Assembly: GCA_016930375.1 (NCBI GenBank) | Contig: JAFGGU010000005.1 | Span: forward strand, 50,806-114,805 | DNA from: Bacteroidales bacterium | GTDB taxonomy: Bacteria > Bacteroidota > Bacteroidia > Bacteroidales > UBA10428 | Reading direction: 5' to 3' | DNA: 64,000 nucleotides | In this document: positions 18,122 to 27,081 of the stretch, piece after piece | Layout of the letters: every line of letters starts with the position of its first letter | Position numbering within the stretch: the first letter of the stretch is position 1 | Translations under genes and position numbers: made by a program | The notes under the pieces: generated by a model | Seen by the model: only the letters and a program-made list of their open reading frames with translations | Databases searched by the model: none | Told to the model about the DNA's origin: nothing

Positions 18122-18796
18122 TTACAGGAACTTATTATAATCCGAAACCAGCAGGTGAACAAGGGGCTCATCCTCCTCGATCACAGAGAACCGTCCGACA
18201 GGCTCATAAAAGCAGTTGTCCGATGTATCATCATTCACCGTGCTGACTTCGCCCACCAGTACTTTCCCTTTTCCGGTTTCTCCATAAAACCGGTGATAAA
18301 TCCCCTGTTCAAGGCAGATGCTTTCACCTGGTGTAAGGATCACCTTGCCGCCGGCCTCAACCGTCCTTTTTATCCCGTCGGTTTTCAGGTGCACCGGGGT
18401 GGTATCCAGTTTATTGTCGGCGGTGGCATTAAAAAGTTCAATCACCAGGTTGCCCCCGCCCCGGTTGATGATGTCTTCCATCTTGGCCCAGTGGTAGTGC
18501 ATGGGGGTTTCCTGGTTCTCTTCCACGATCATGATCTTCTCCGCATAGGTTTTCTTATCCACGTTGAACTTCCCGTTGCGGATGGTGAACAGGAATAACC
18601 CTCTGCTGTAGAAATCCCCTGATCCGAAATCGGTGATATCCCAACCCAGCATGTTGTCGATGATTTCCTGCGCGTCTTCCTTATTCTTTCTCCATTCATC
18701 CACACTCCAGTATGCCCAGGGGGGCAGTATGAACTGCTTCTGTGCCATAAATGCCCCGGCATCATTCAGGATCTGGTTTATTTCGCTGCGTTTCAT
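18122..18796 (-). CDS. D-lyxose ketol-isomerase (cupin)
   Basis: 225-residue cupin-fold sugar isomerase closely resembling the E. coli D-lyxose isomerase. Shared segments include LGWDITDFGSGDF, the metal-binding MHYHWAKMEDIINRGGGN (two His and a Glu) and GESICLEQGIYHRFYGE (last His). It interconverts D-lyxose/D-xylulose and, in this family, D-mannose/D-fructose. The ATG at 18796 (MKRSEINQIL) aligns with the family N-terminus; the track start at 18802 adds two residues. It is the first gene of a three-gene operon with a PfkB kinase and a broken polyol dehydrogenase. Confidence 0.92.
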   Translation of the reverse strand: MKRSEINQILNDAGAFMAQKQFILPPWAYWSVDEWRKNKEDAQEIIDNMLGWDITDFGSGDFYSRGLFLFTIRNGKFNVDKKTYAEKIMIVEENQETPMHYHWAKMEDIINRGGGNLVIELFNATADNKLDTTPVHLKTDGIKRTVEAGGKVILTPGESICLEQGIYHRFYGETGKGKVLVGEVSTVNDDTSDNCFYEPVGRFSVIEEDEPLVHLLVSDYNKFL

Positions 18797-18930
18797 AAGC
18801 ATTAAATTACCCGGTAAAATATAGCTATTTCATCCTGATTTTTTGCCATACAACCGGTATGAATCTAAATTTTTTCTTACAGCTCAAAATACACTGCTGC
18901 TTTCAGGAAGATAAACAACGAAATAAGTCA

Positions 18931-18938
18931 TAAATTTG
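18931..18938 (+). promoter_or_regulatory. Putative -7 promoter box TAAATTTG
   Basis: Exact TAnnTTTG match 33 bases before the ATG of the AlkD-like gene. It lies inside an inverted repeat CATAAA-n5-TTTATG (18929-18945). Confidence 0.45.
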
Positions 18939-18971
18939 ATTTATGATTGTACCTGACATTAATGTTGCATC

Positions 18972-19682
18972 ATGAATGATAATAACGTGCATAAGATCAC
19001 CAAAACCCTGATCGCTTCAAGCGATGAAAAGACGCGCGATTCCAGCCAGCGGTTCTTCAAGGAAACCATCCGGTGCCACGGTGTAAACTCGGCAGTTACG
19101 GGACAGATCGGAAAGGAGTTATACCAGTCGGTTAAACACCTTCCCAAAACCGAAGTATTCGGCCTGTGTGAGCAACTTTGGCAAACCGGCTATCTCGAAG
19201 AGGCATTTATTGCCTGCAACTGGTCGTATTATCTCCACAGGCAATACACACCTGATGATTTCAGGATCTTTGAAAAATGGGTCGACCGGTATGTCACCAA
19301 CTGGGCTACCTGCGACACCCTTTGCAACCATACCGTGGGCACCTTTGTGGAAATGTACCCGGTTTACCTGCAGGAACTGAAGCGGTGGGCCCGGTCAGAA
19401 AACCGGTGGATGAAACGGGCAGCGGCGGTATCGCTGATCGTTCCGGCACGGCACAGCAAATTCCTGCCGGATATCCTGGAAATCGCCGGTATACTGCTGT
19501 TGGACAAAGACGACATGGTGCAGAAAGGATATGGCTGGATGCTGAAGGCAGCCAGCCAGGCGCACCAGCAGGAGGTTTTTGACTATGTGATGCGCAATAA
19601 AGCGATCATGCCCCGCACCTCCCTGCGGTATGCGATTGAGAAGATGCCGCAGGAGTTAAGGAAGCAGGCTATGGAGAAATAG
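18972..19682 (+). CDS. DNA alkylation repair protein (AlkD-like, HEAT repeats)
   Basis: 236-residue all-helical protein of the AlkC/AlkD superfamily. Recognisable segments are a helix pair near EVFGLCEQLWQTGYLEEAF, WVDRYVTNWATCDTLCNHTVGTF and WARSENRWMKRAAAVSLIVPA, which in AlkD line the DNA-binding groove; the Trp and Asp in VTNWATCD correspond to the conserved active-site region. The family removes bulky or positively charged alkylated bases without base flipping. It is a single gene, unrelated to the sugar loci, with its own promoter box. Confidence 0.86.
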   Translation: MNDNNVHKITKTLIASSDEKTRDSSQRFFKETIRCHGVNSAVTGQIGKELYQSVKHLPKTEVFGLCEQLWQTGYLEEAFIACNWSYYLHRQYTPDDFRIFEKWVDRYVTNWATCDTLCNHTVGTFVEMYPVYLQELKRWARSENRWMKRAAAVSLIVPARHSKFLPDILEIAGILLLDKDDMVQKGYGWMLKAASQAHQQEVFDYVMRNKAIMPRTSLRYAIEKMPQELRKQAMEK

Positions 19683-19687
19683 TCAGA

Positions 19688-19735
19688 TTAAACATTTTGT
19701 TTAAATGTTTGTTATATTATTTAAACAAATATAAC
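19688..19735. promoter_or_regulatory. Nested palindromes upstream of the outer-membrane protein gene
   Basis: Three overlapping inverted repeats: TTAAACA-TTT-TGTTTAA (19688-19704), TGTTTAAAT-n12-ATTTAAACA (19698-19727) and GTTATATT-n9-AATATAAC (19711-19735). They end 5 bases before the ATG at 19741. The repeated half-site TTTAAACA looks like a multi-copy operator, but no regulator gene is adjacent. Confidence 0.5.
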
Positions 19736-19740
19736 AATCC

Positions 19741-20490
19741 ATGAAAACAAAATATATCCTTACAACCTTTATCCTTTTCCTATCCGCAATCTTTTCCTAT
19801 GCCCCGCTGAAAGCCCAGCTTGTCATCGATGTTGAGGGGGGTGCCGTGTTCACAGGATACAACGATGTCCGGATACCGGGAAACACAGGTACCTTGTTCT
19901 CCCTCAAAGATGATCTGAAACCAAACCCAGCTGCCTTTATCCGCCTTCGGGTGGGTTATACGCTCGGAACACGACATACCATTTCGCTGCTCTATGCCCC
20001 GCTGACCGTAAGATCAGAAGGAACATTCAATAATCCGGTGGATTTTGAAGGGGAAACCTTCCCTGCGGGCGGGCCCGTTGACGCCCAGTATACCTTTAAT
20101 TCCTACCGGCTCACTTACCGGTATGACATTGTAAAAAGACCGAGGACTGAATTTGGCCTGGGCTTTACCGCTAAAATCAGGGACGCTGAAATTGCACTGG
20201 AAAGCGAAGAGGCATCAGCCAATAAAACCAATGTTGGTTTTGTGCCCATTATCAATTTCAGGTTCCATTACCAGCTGAATGAAAAGCTTGGCCTGCTGCT
20301 TGAAGGCGACGCACTGGCTGCCCCGCAAGGCAGGGCAGAGGATGTGCTGCTCGCCGCCACCTATAAGATCTCCGATAAAGTTGGCATAAAAGCAGGTTAC
20401 CGGATACTCGAAGGTGGAGCCGACAATGATGAGGTGTATAATTTCTCGCTATTTAACTACGCGGCAATTGGCGCATTCATTACCTTTTAG
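19741..20490 (+). CDS. Outer-membrane beta-barrel protein
   Basis: 249 residues. A signal peptide (about 1-25, ending PLKAQ) is followed by alternating amphipathic strands such as FIRLRVGYTLGTRHTISLLYAPLTV and YRLTYRYDIVKRPRTEFGLGFTAKI. It ends on the aromatic ITF typical of outer-membrane barrels. No specific family is recognised; an 8-10 stranded barrel of unknown role is the best description. Its promoter region is packed with TTTAAACA palindromes. It converges with the GalM gene, 11 bases apart. Confidence 0.7.
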   Translation: MKTKYILTTFILFLSAIFSYAPLKAQLVIDVEGGAVFTGYNDVRIPGNTGTLFSLKDDLKPNPAAFIRLRVGYTLGTRHTISLLYAPLTVRSEGTFNNPVDFEGETFPAGGPVDAQYTFNSYRLTYRYDIVKRPRTEFGLGFTAKIRDAEIALESEEASANKTNVGFVPIINFRFHYQLNEKLGLLLEGDALAAPQGRAEDVLLAATYKISDKVGIKAGYRILEGGADNDEVYNFSLFNYAAIGAFITF

Positions 20491-20501
20491 GGACGATGCA
20501 A

Positions 20502-21617
20502 TTACTGTCTGACTGAGAATCGGTATACCGTGAGATGCCGGTACCTTTCCCCCGGCCTCAGCACAACCGAAGGGAACTGCGGTTTGTTCGGCGAATCGGG
20601 AAAATGCTGCGTCTCCAGGCATAATCCGTAATGAATAGTGTAGCTGATCCCTTTATAACCGATGAGGGTCCCGTTGAGGAAATTTCCGGTATAAAACTGG
20701 ATACCCGGTTCAGTGGTGTAGGTTTGCATCACCCGGCCCGATGCGGGATCATAAACTTCTGCGGCCAGGACAAGCTCATTTCCCTGTTTGCGCAGTTTGT
20801 AGTTGATATCATAACCTCCGGGAACCTGTTCAATCCTTTCACCGATCTTATGCGGCGTATTAAAATCAAAGGGGGTACCGGCTACCGCTGTCAAAACACC
20901 GGTTGGTATCAGTGTTGAATCGGTCGGCGTAATTGAATCTGCATATAGGGTAAGCTCATGATTGAGTACGGACTCCTTGCAGGCCGTGAGGTTAAAATAG
21001 CTGTGATTGGTGAGATTGACAACGGTTGGCTTATCCGTTTCAGCGGCATACAAAATCTTTATCTCATTATCCCCGGTCAGGATATAGGTAACCTGCATGG
21101 TTAGCTCGCCGGGATAACCTTCCTCCAGGTCAGCGCTGGTATATGAAAAAGTGACTACTGAGGAATCCGCGGCAGAATAGGCAGTATCGATGTTAAAAAC
21201 GTTTTTCTGAAAACCTTTCAGTCCGCCATGCAAGGTATTGACACCATCATTGGCAAATAAACCATAGGTTGTATCATCAAGCACGAACTTTGCGCCACCT
21301 ATCCGGTTGGCATATCGACCGACAATGGTGCCGAAATTCGGGTGGTTGCCCATGTATTGTTGCAGGCTGTCAAAACCCAGGACGACATTTTCAAATGTTC
21401 CCTCTCTGTCCGGAACCGATATATAGGTCAGTGTACCACCGTAGTTGGTGACCCTGATGGTCATCCCATTCTTATTGGTGAGCGTGAAAAGTTTTATCAC
21501 CTGACCGCCGGATTCACCCCAGATCCTATCTTCAACGGATGATGCCATTTCCTGCTTGGGTTTGCACCCGGCAAATGCCAGGATAATCACTGATAAACAA
21601 AATGTTGCGAATCTCAT
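20502..21617 (-). CDS. galM: Aldose 1-epimerase (mutarotase), exported lipoprotein
   Basis: 371-residue GalM-family enzyme interconverting alpha and beta anomers of galactose, glucose, arabinose and similar sugars. The ATG at 21617 gives a lipoprotein signal with lipobox LAFAGC; the track start at 21683 would hide it. Family segments are GRYANRIGGAKF, NDGVNTLHGGLKGF (catalytic His region), LTNHSYFNLT (second His) and GLCLETQHFPDSPN (catalytic Glu). Probably periplasmic, acting on monosaccharides released by the upstream hydrolases. It is the last gene of the minus-strand glycoside hydrolase run. Confidence 0.93.
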   Translation of the reverse strand: MRFATFCLSVIILAFAGCKPKQEMASSVEDRIWGESGGQVIKLFTLTNKNGMTIRVTNYGGTLTYISVPDREGTFENVVLGFDSLQQYMGNHPNFGTIVGRYANRIGGAKFVLDDTTYGLFANDGVNTLHGGLKGFQKNVFNIDTAYSAADSSVVTFSYTSADLEEGYPGELTMQVTYILTGDNEIKILYAAETDKPTVVNLTNHSYFNLTACKESVLNHELTLYADSITPTDSTLIPTGVLTAVAGTPFDFNTPHKIGERIEQVPGGYDINYKLRKQGNELVLAAEVYDPASGRVMQTYTTEPGIQFYTGNFLNGTLIGYKGISYTIHYGLCLETQHFPDSPNKPQFPSVVLRPGERYRHLTVYRFSVRQ

Positions 21618-21718
21618 GGGTAAAATTTTAATGATGGGTTTAAAGCATGCTATAAAATTAATAAAATATTTCAGACCAGCCATCCTTAACCGTTATCCGG
21701 GCAAAACGAGGATTTGTC

Positions 21719-24700
21719 TCATTCCCACACAGGCTTTAACCATAGCACATAATCAAAACGTTCCGGCAGTACCCTGTATTGGTTGAAGACCGACCTGGCC
21801 GTGCAGCCCACACCACTGGTGGCATAATCAAAATTGAATGTGATGCCGTTGAACGGCTGAAGTTGATAGGTGTACAGAGCTTTTGTAAGATTCTCCATAG
21901 AATAAGGCCATGCACTGAAATTGAAATTTTCGTTTCCTGAAAACCTCAGACCAATACCTTCCCGGTTCAACAGTTCTACCCACCGGTTATCGGTTCTCAG
22001 TCCGTAATCCTGGGGAATGAGATAGGGTTCTGTCATTTCCCTGATTGTCGAGGCATATTGCCCGATTTTAGTTCCTGATTTCCGGTCGGGGTAATTCTCC
22101 TGCGGACCACGGCCATACCATCTCACCTGTTCCAGGCTTTTGTCGAGTATCCAGCTTGTACCCATCCTGGGTAACCAGGCAGGCATATCACCGTAAGGGA
22201 TCACCGTGTGGTGAACCGACATTTCACCAAAGGCATCAATCGTGTAAATAAAATTGTTCTGAAAACCGTTTGAAGGCCTGTTCATGGTCATTACATCCCG
22301 GACCTCAATTACCACCTGCTTTTCTGTGACTGTGTATGAAAAGCTTTCCATTTTAACGCTGAGATGGTCAATGCCGGTAGTATACCAGTCCGTTGCCGCC
22401 ATCCTTCCATATCCTTCCCCCCAGTGAATCACACCCGAAGACCGGCTGCCCCACTCATCGGTTTCATTGGCCAGGGGAGGCCGCCAGACATTCAGTGACG
22501 GACCGCTCCGGATCAGCTGTTTCCCCAGGTAATCCATGGAAATCATATGTCCTGTTTTTTTATCAAAAAGGTAATTAAAACGAACTCCTTTTACCATGAG
22601 CGTATCCGGGGATTCGATGATGGAAATGGAGGGCATAGGGCCACTCACCGGCTGCTTTTCCGTCTCTGTCCAGGGCATTTTAAACTGTTCCCAGGCAATT
22701 TCATGTCCTGCGGGCACTCCTATTTTATTTTCCTTCTGAATAAAGCTTACTGTTAACTGGTAATCAACACCTGGCTTGATTTCTGTTTTTCTGATGGGTA
22801 TCCTGACGGTGGTTCTCCCGAGAGGTTCCAGTTCCAGTGAAAGAGTTCCCTGCTCAATGACTTCGCCGTCAGCGGTGAGTATCCAGGTTTGTTTCAGATT
22901 CCGCAGGTTCGTGAACAGGTAACGGTTTGTGATCTCCAGCAATCCCGCTTCAGCGTCAATCAATCTGAAGGCAACCGGTTGACCTGATTTCTTAATCTGC
23001 CACATTTCGGGTTGCGGCCGGCGATCAGGCCAGATAGATCCATACGTCCTGGCACCGATCCCGATGCTGAAAAACTCACCCTGTTCCTGAACTTCTTCAA
23101 AATCAAGCCACAGTGAAGCCTGCTTTCTCAGCTCATTGCCGGGGTTTACAAGTTGCCCGGGCTCTATCACACCTGAAAAAATCCCCACCTGGTCAATCAG
23201 GGCATCACAGAGGTAATCAGAGGTTTCCTGACCGTGAATCTCAGCATTCCGGCCTATATTTACCGGGAAAGGCAGGTTTTTGATGTTGCCCGCCGCCTTT
23301 TGGGTTGTATTGCTGATGCCGTCAATGTTGATCCGCATTTCACTCCCGTCATAAATCGCAACCACATGATGCCAGTTATTTTCCCAGTTTGCCGGCAGGC
23401 GATCCCGAACAGCATATCTCTTGCCAGTGGTCAGATAAAATTCGACAGTATCTATTCCGATCTGCAGCAGACCATACTGGTAACTTCCCTTGGTGAGAAG
23501 CGTGCCTGCCGAGCTGTTCAGGGCGCGCGGGTAAATCCAGAGTGAGAGAGTGAGTTCATCCCCGCTGATTTCCAAGGCATTGCTTCGGTATACTTCCACC
23601 CACTGGTCGTGCCCGTTGAGATCAATGGCTTTACCAGACCTGCCTTCTGCGAGTTCAGCCCTTCCCATAACATGCACAGGTACCTGGTTGGGAGAATCAT
23701 CTTTCAGAGATCTTACCTTCTCGCGGAGGCCCGGACTGACGAAATCCCAGATGGTGCCACCCATGCTCCTGGGATATGCATAGATCATCTCCCAGTAATC
23801 ATCAAGTCCTCCGCCTCCGTTGCCGGCAACCGACAGGTATTCATCCATGAATGAAGGTCGCGGATCAATACTATCTGGCACCATGCCCACCAGGGTCACC
23901 ATTTCAAAAGGTGTATAATAGCGCGGACCTATGATATCCTCGCAGGGATGGGCAAAAGCGTTCCCTCCGTACATCCAGTAACGCGTAGGATCGAGTCTCT
24001 TTCCCTCTTCGATTACTGAGCAGATGTTGTTTCCTTCCCCGCTTTCGTTACCTGCACTCCAGAACAGAACACTCGGATGATTCCGGTCACGCAACACCAT
24101 TTTTCGTGCTCTTTCGCGGTACATGCCTTCCCATTCCTTCAGTTCCGATACAAATTCCGTGGCATGCGATTCATCACCGGTTTCATCCACAATATAAATG
24201 CCGTATTCATCTGCCATGTCGAGGTATTCATTCACCGGCGGATAATGCGAGGTGCGCACACAATTGATATTGAACTGTCTGAGCAATGCAAAATCCTTGC
24301 GGATTGTTTCAACATCCATGGTATGACCCAGATCGGGATGCTGCATGTGACTGTTGATCCCGTTAAGCTTAACCGGTTTGCCGTTCAGGTAGAAAACCTG
24401 GTTCCGGATCTCTGTTTCCTTGAAACCGATACGGCCTGATATGATCTCCGTTGTTTTGCCCGATGCATCGATCAGCTCAATAACAAGTGAATAAAGATCA
24501 GGCGATTCCGCTGACCATTTATTGGGATTGGTTACTTTATCCGAAAGGAGGATGGTTTGAGGAGCGTCCTGCCTGACTGTAAAAGGTTGAGAGATAAGTG
24601 TTTTAATTGCCATCTGCCTGCTGTCGTAAAGAGTAGCCCGCAGGGTATAACTCCGCGATGCCGGTCCGGTATAATTTTTGACCTCTACGGCCAGTGATAA

Positions 24701-25477
24701 CAGCGCATCCCTGTAATTTTCATCCAGATCGGTGGTGGCAAACCAGTCGAATATATGCACCGAAGGCGTGGCAAAAAGCCATACTTTGTCGAATATACCT
24801 GCAAGTCTCCAGTAATCCTGGTTTTCCAGGTAATATCCGTCAGAATATTTGATAACATTTACGGCAATGGTATTCTTCCCGGGTTTAAGCAATGATGTGA
24901 TGTTGTACTCGGCCGGTTCCTGTCCGCCTTCGTTGTAACCGGCCTCTTTCCCGTTAATCCATACAAAGGAGGCGGATGCAGTTTTTTCCATGCGCAGGAA
25001 AACCTGCTTTCCCTTCCAGGTTAAAGGCAGGTCAAAAGTTCGCCGGTAGGAACCCGTAGGATTGTATTCACGGGGTACCACCGGGGGATTGGGTTTGAAG
25101 GGTGTAGTCACATTCCTGAAAAGCGGGTCACCGAAACCCTGCATTTCCCAGTTTCCGGGTACTATAATGGTCTTCCAGTCACTGTCGTTATAATCGGTTT
25201 CGAAAAATCCGGCAGGAGTTCCTTCCGGCGTTTCCGCATAATAAAATTTCCAGGTTCCATCCAGGCTAAGAAAACCGGCTGACTTTTCCCGGTCCCGGGC
25301 CAGTGACTCCTGTGTTGTAGCATAGGGAACGAGGAGCACATGGCCTTCTTCCTGGTTTTGTTCATATATGGAGGTGTTTTCAATATAATCATAAACGTTA
25401 TTCAGGAAATCACGTTTCTGAGCAGTACCTGTAACCACCGGAATGATGCACAGCAATCCAAATAATATCTTTTTCAT
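21719..25477 (-). CDS. GH2 beta-galactosidase-like hydrolase with inserted LamG domain
   Basis: 1252 residues from the ATG at 25477, which gives the signal peptide MKKILFGLLCIIPVVTGTAQ. Domain order: GH2 sugar-binding jelly roll, Ig-like domain, TIM barrel, then a LamG/concanavalin-like domain (about 600-780, GKAIDLNGHDQWVEV ... IDQVGIFSG), then C-terminal LacZ-type domains including WRPPLANETDEWG and WYGRGPQENYPDR. The acid/base Glu is in FWSAGNESGEGN (about 477) and the nucleophile Glu in SFMDEYLSVAGN (about 542). It should release beta-galactosyl (or related) residues in the periplasm. The LamG insert may bind the polymer. Its start lies 39 bases after the GH43 stop, in the same operon. 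Confidence 0.92.
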   Translation of the reverse strand: MKKILFGLLCIIPVVTGTAQKRDFLNNVYDYIENTSIYEQNQEEGHVLLVPYATTQESLARDREKSAGFLSLDGTWKFYYAETPEGTPAGFFETDYNDSDWKTIIVPGNWEMQGFGDPLFRNVTTPFKPNPPVVPREYNPTGSYRRTFDLPLTWKGKQVFLRMEKTASASFVWINGKEAGYNEGGQEPAEYNITSLLKPGKNTIAVNVIKYSDGYYLENQDYWRLAGIFDKVWLFATPSVHIFDWFATTDLDENYRDALLSLAVEVKNYTGPASRSYTLRATLYDSRQMAIKTLISQPFTVRQDAPQTILLSDKVTNPNKWSAESPDLYSLVIELIDASGKTTEIISGRIGFKETEIRNQVFYLNGKPVKLNGINSHMQHPDLGHTMDVETIRKDFALLRQFNINCVRTSHYPPVNEYLDMADEYGIYIVDETGDESHATEFVSELKEWEGMYRERARKMVLRDRNHPSVLFWSAGNESGEGNNICSVIEEGKRLDPTRYWMYGGNAFAHPCEDIIGPRYYTPFEMVTLVGMVPDSIDPRPSFMDEYLSVAGNGGGGLDDYWEMIYAYPRSMGGTIWDFVSPGLREKVRSLKDDSPNQVPVHVMGRAELAEGRSGKAIDLNGHDQWVEVYRSNALEISGDELTLSLWIYPRALNSSAGTLLTKGSYQYGLLQIGIDTVEFYLTTGKRYAVRDRLPANWENNWHHVVAIYDGSEMRINIDGISNTTQKAAGNIKNLPFPVNIGRNAEIHGQETSDYLCDALIDQVGIFSGVIEPGQLVNPGNELRKQASLWLDFEEVQEQGEFFSIGIGARTYGSIWPDRRPQPEMWQIKKSGQPVAFRLIDAEAGLLEITNRYLFTNLRNLKQTWILTADGEVIEQGTLSLELEPLGRTTVRIPIRKTEIKPGVDYQLTVSFIQKENKIGVPAGHEIAWEQFKMPWTETEKQPVSGPMPSISIIESPDTLMVKGVRFNYLFDKKTGHMISMDYLGKQLIRSGPSLNVWRPPLANETDEWGSRSSGVIHWGEGYGRMAATDWYTTGIDHLSVKMESFSYTVTEKQVVIEVRDVMTMNRPSNGFQNNFIYTIDAFGEMSVHHTVIPYGDMPAWLPRMGTSWILDKSLEQVRWYGRGPQENYPDRKSGTKIGQYASTIREMTEPYLIPQDYGLRTDNRWVELLNREGIGLRFSGNENFNFSAWPYSMENLTKALYTYQLQPFNGITFNFDYATSGVGCTARSVFNQYRVLPERFDYVLWLKPVWE

Positions 25478-25516
25478 ACCTGATGATGCTTTTATCTTAT
25501 TAACAAATATACCCAA

Positions 25517-26836
25517 TCACTTAAAAACAAACCAATCCACCTTATAATCGCTGCTTTCAGCAGCATTGAACTTCAGCCATACCGCATGCACCCCGGTTAC
25601 AAATGAAACAGGAACCGTAATGGTTGTATAGGTTTTTCCGTCACCATCTCCCGGGATCCGGACGGTGGCAACTGTCCATCCCCAGGGATCATTCAGACAA
25701 ACCGATATAGTGCCCGCTTCAGCTCCCGGGGCTACTCTGAAAGTGACGTTTTTCACTCCCTTGCCAAAATCAATGTATTTGTAGGCAGCCCGGTCCCCCT
25801 CCCTGATTTCTGCCAATTCTTCATTGTCAGTTCCCAGGACTTGAATTCTCAAATTACCGTGCAAAAGACAGGCACGTTCCGCATCCATCTGATGGAGGGC
25901 GCTCAGCGGTCCCGACGCTCCCTGGGTGGTCATTTCCACCTCGTTGATACTGCCGTCTTCATTGAAAGTTATGGGTTCCAGGCAGGCCTTTCGCATAGTA
26001 TAACAGCCATGTGTGGCACGGTGATAAAACACATACCACTGCCCGTTGAATTCCACGAGTGAGCCATGGTTGTTCCAGTTGCCGGGATCGCTATGGTCAT
26101 TATCCACGATCACGCCACCGTACTTGAAAGGTCCCCAGGGTGAGGCCGCGGTGGAATAACAAATACAGGAAGCCATATCCTGCATGCTTAACCCGGCATA
26201 CACGAAGTAATAAATGCCATTCCGTTTCACCATGTAACCGCCTTCATGAAAACGGTGTTCTTTTTGTGTAACTAGATTATCCCGGATGGTTGTGGAATCA
26301 ATCTCAGTCATGTTGGGCCTGAGCTTAGCCATCTTAGCGGTCATCTGACCCCAGATGTAATAGGCCTGACCGTCGTCATCGATGAAGACACAGGGATCGA
26401 TCTGGTTGATACCCCCTGTTTTGATCGGTTTACCATTGATAAAAGGACCTGCTGGTGATAATGATGTTGCCACTCCTTCGGTATGGGTATTGTTGGCCAG
26501 GCAGTAATACAGAAAATAGGTTCCTTCTTTGTACTGGACGTCCGGTGCATACAGGAAGTCATCGCTGTAAGGCACCTGGTCGCCGGGCCCCTTTGAGGCA
26601 AAAGTGTTTTCATAAAGTGTCCAGTTCTTCAGATCGGAAGTGGAAAGCACATGGTAATTCCAGGAACAATAATAATCCGGGCTCTCATCGCGTGAGCCGT
26701 AAACATACAACTTACCATCCTTCCACACGTGCGCGGATGGATCCGCGATGTAAACGCCGGGGGGAACAATCGGGTTTTGGGAGAGGAGGTTGATAGTAAA
26801 CAGGAATGCAACGAATATTGAGAGGATTTTTTTCAT
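25517..26836 (-). CDS. GH43 family glycosidase with C-terminal CBM6-like domain
   Basis: 439 residues from the ATG at 26836 with a signal peptide ending LLSQ. The five-bladed propeller carries the family triad: base Asp in YIADPSAHVW, pKa-modulating Asp in QIDPCVFIDDDGQAYY and acid Glu in RFHEGGYMVKRNGIYY. The last ~115 residues (RAAYKYIDFGKGVKNVTFRV ... WLKFNAAESSDYKVDWFVF) form a CBM6-type sandwich. GH43 enzymes are mostly alpha-L-arabinofuranosidases or beta-xylosidases; with the ara operon close by, arabinose release is favoured (inference). Confidence 0.92.
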   Translation of the reverse strand: MKKILSIFVAFLFTINLLSQNPIVPPGVYIADPSAHVWKDGKLYVYGSRDESPDYYCSWNYHVLSTSDLKNWTLYENTFASKGPGDQVPYSDDFLYAPDVQYKEGTYFLYYCLANNTHTEGVATSLSPAGPFINGKPIKTGGINQIDPCVFIDDDGQAYYIWGQMTAKMAKLRPNMTEIDSTTIRDNLVTQKEHRFHEGGYMVKRNGIYYFVYAGLSMQDMASCICYSTAASPWGPFKYGGVIVDNDHSDPGNWNNHGSLVEFNGQWYVFYHRATHGCYTMRKACLEPITFNEDGSINEVEMTTQGASGPLSALHQMDAERACLLHGNLRIQVLGTDNEELAEIREGDRAAYKYIDFGKGVKNVTFRVAPGAEAGTISVCLNDPWGWTVATVRIPGDGDGKTYTTITVPVSFVTGVHAVWLKFNAAESSDYKVDWFVFK

Positions 26837-26913
26837 GGTTCTATAACCTTTTTGATTATTCATTATTGTCGTTAAGCACAGTTTTGAAACTACGCCTGGT
26901 ATTCAATGTAATA

Positions 26914-27077
26914 ATAATTCAACCTTTACAAGGTTGATGGATTCGCATGTTTGATCCTTGCTACAATAATTGAACCTCTACAAGGTTCTGTCAGCAGGTA
27001 CAATCCTCGTAGAGGATTAATTATTGTAGAGATATTCGTCAATTATTGAATAGTCAACCTTGTAGAGGTTGAATTAT
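26914..27077. repeat. Four-hairpin REP-like element, copy A
   Basis: About 164 bases bounded by inverted ends: TTCAACCTTTACAAGGTTGA at the left and TCAACCTTGTAGAGGTTGA at the right. Two inner hairpins (GAACCTCTACAAGGTTC and AATCCTCGTAGAGGATT) complete a symmetric set of four. Copy B, with the same order and shared spacer words (TGTCAGCA, TTAATTATTGTAGA), lies at 29529-29686. The two copies bracket the GH78-like gene. No transposase is present, so it resembles a MITE or REPIN. Confidence 0.82.
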
Positions 27078-27081
27078 TCCT

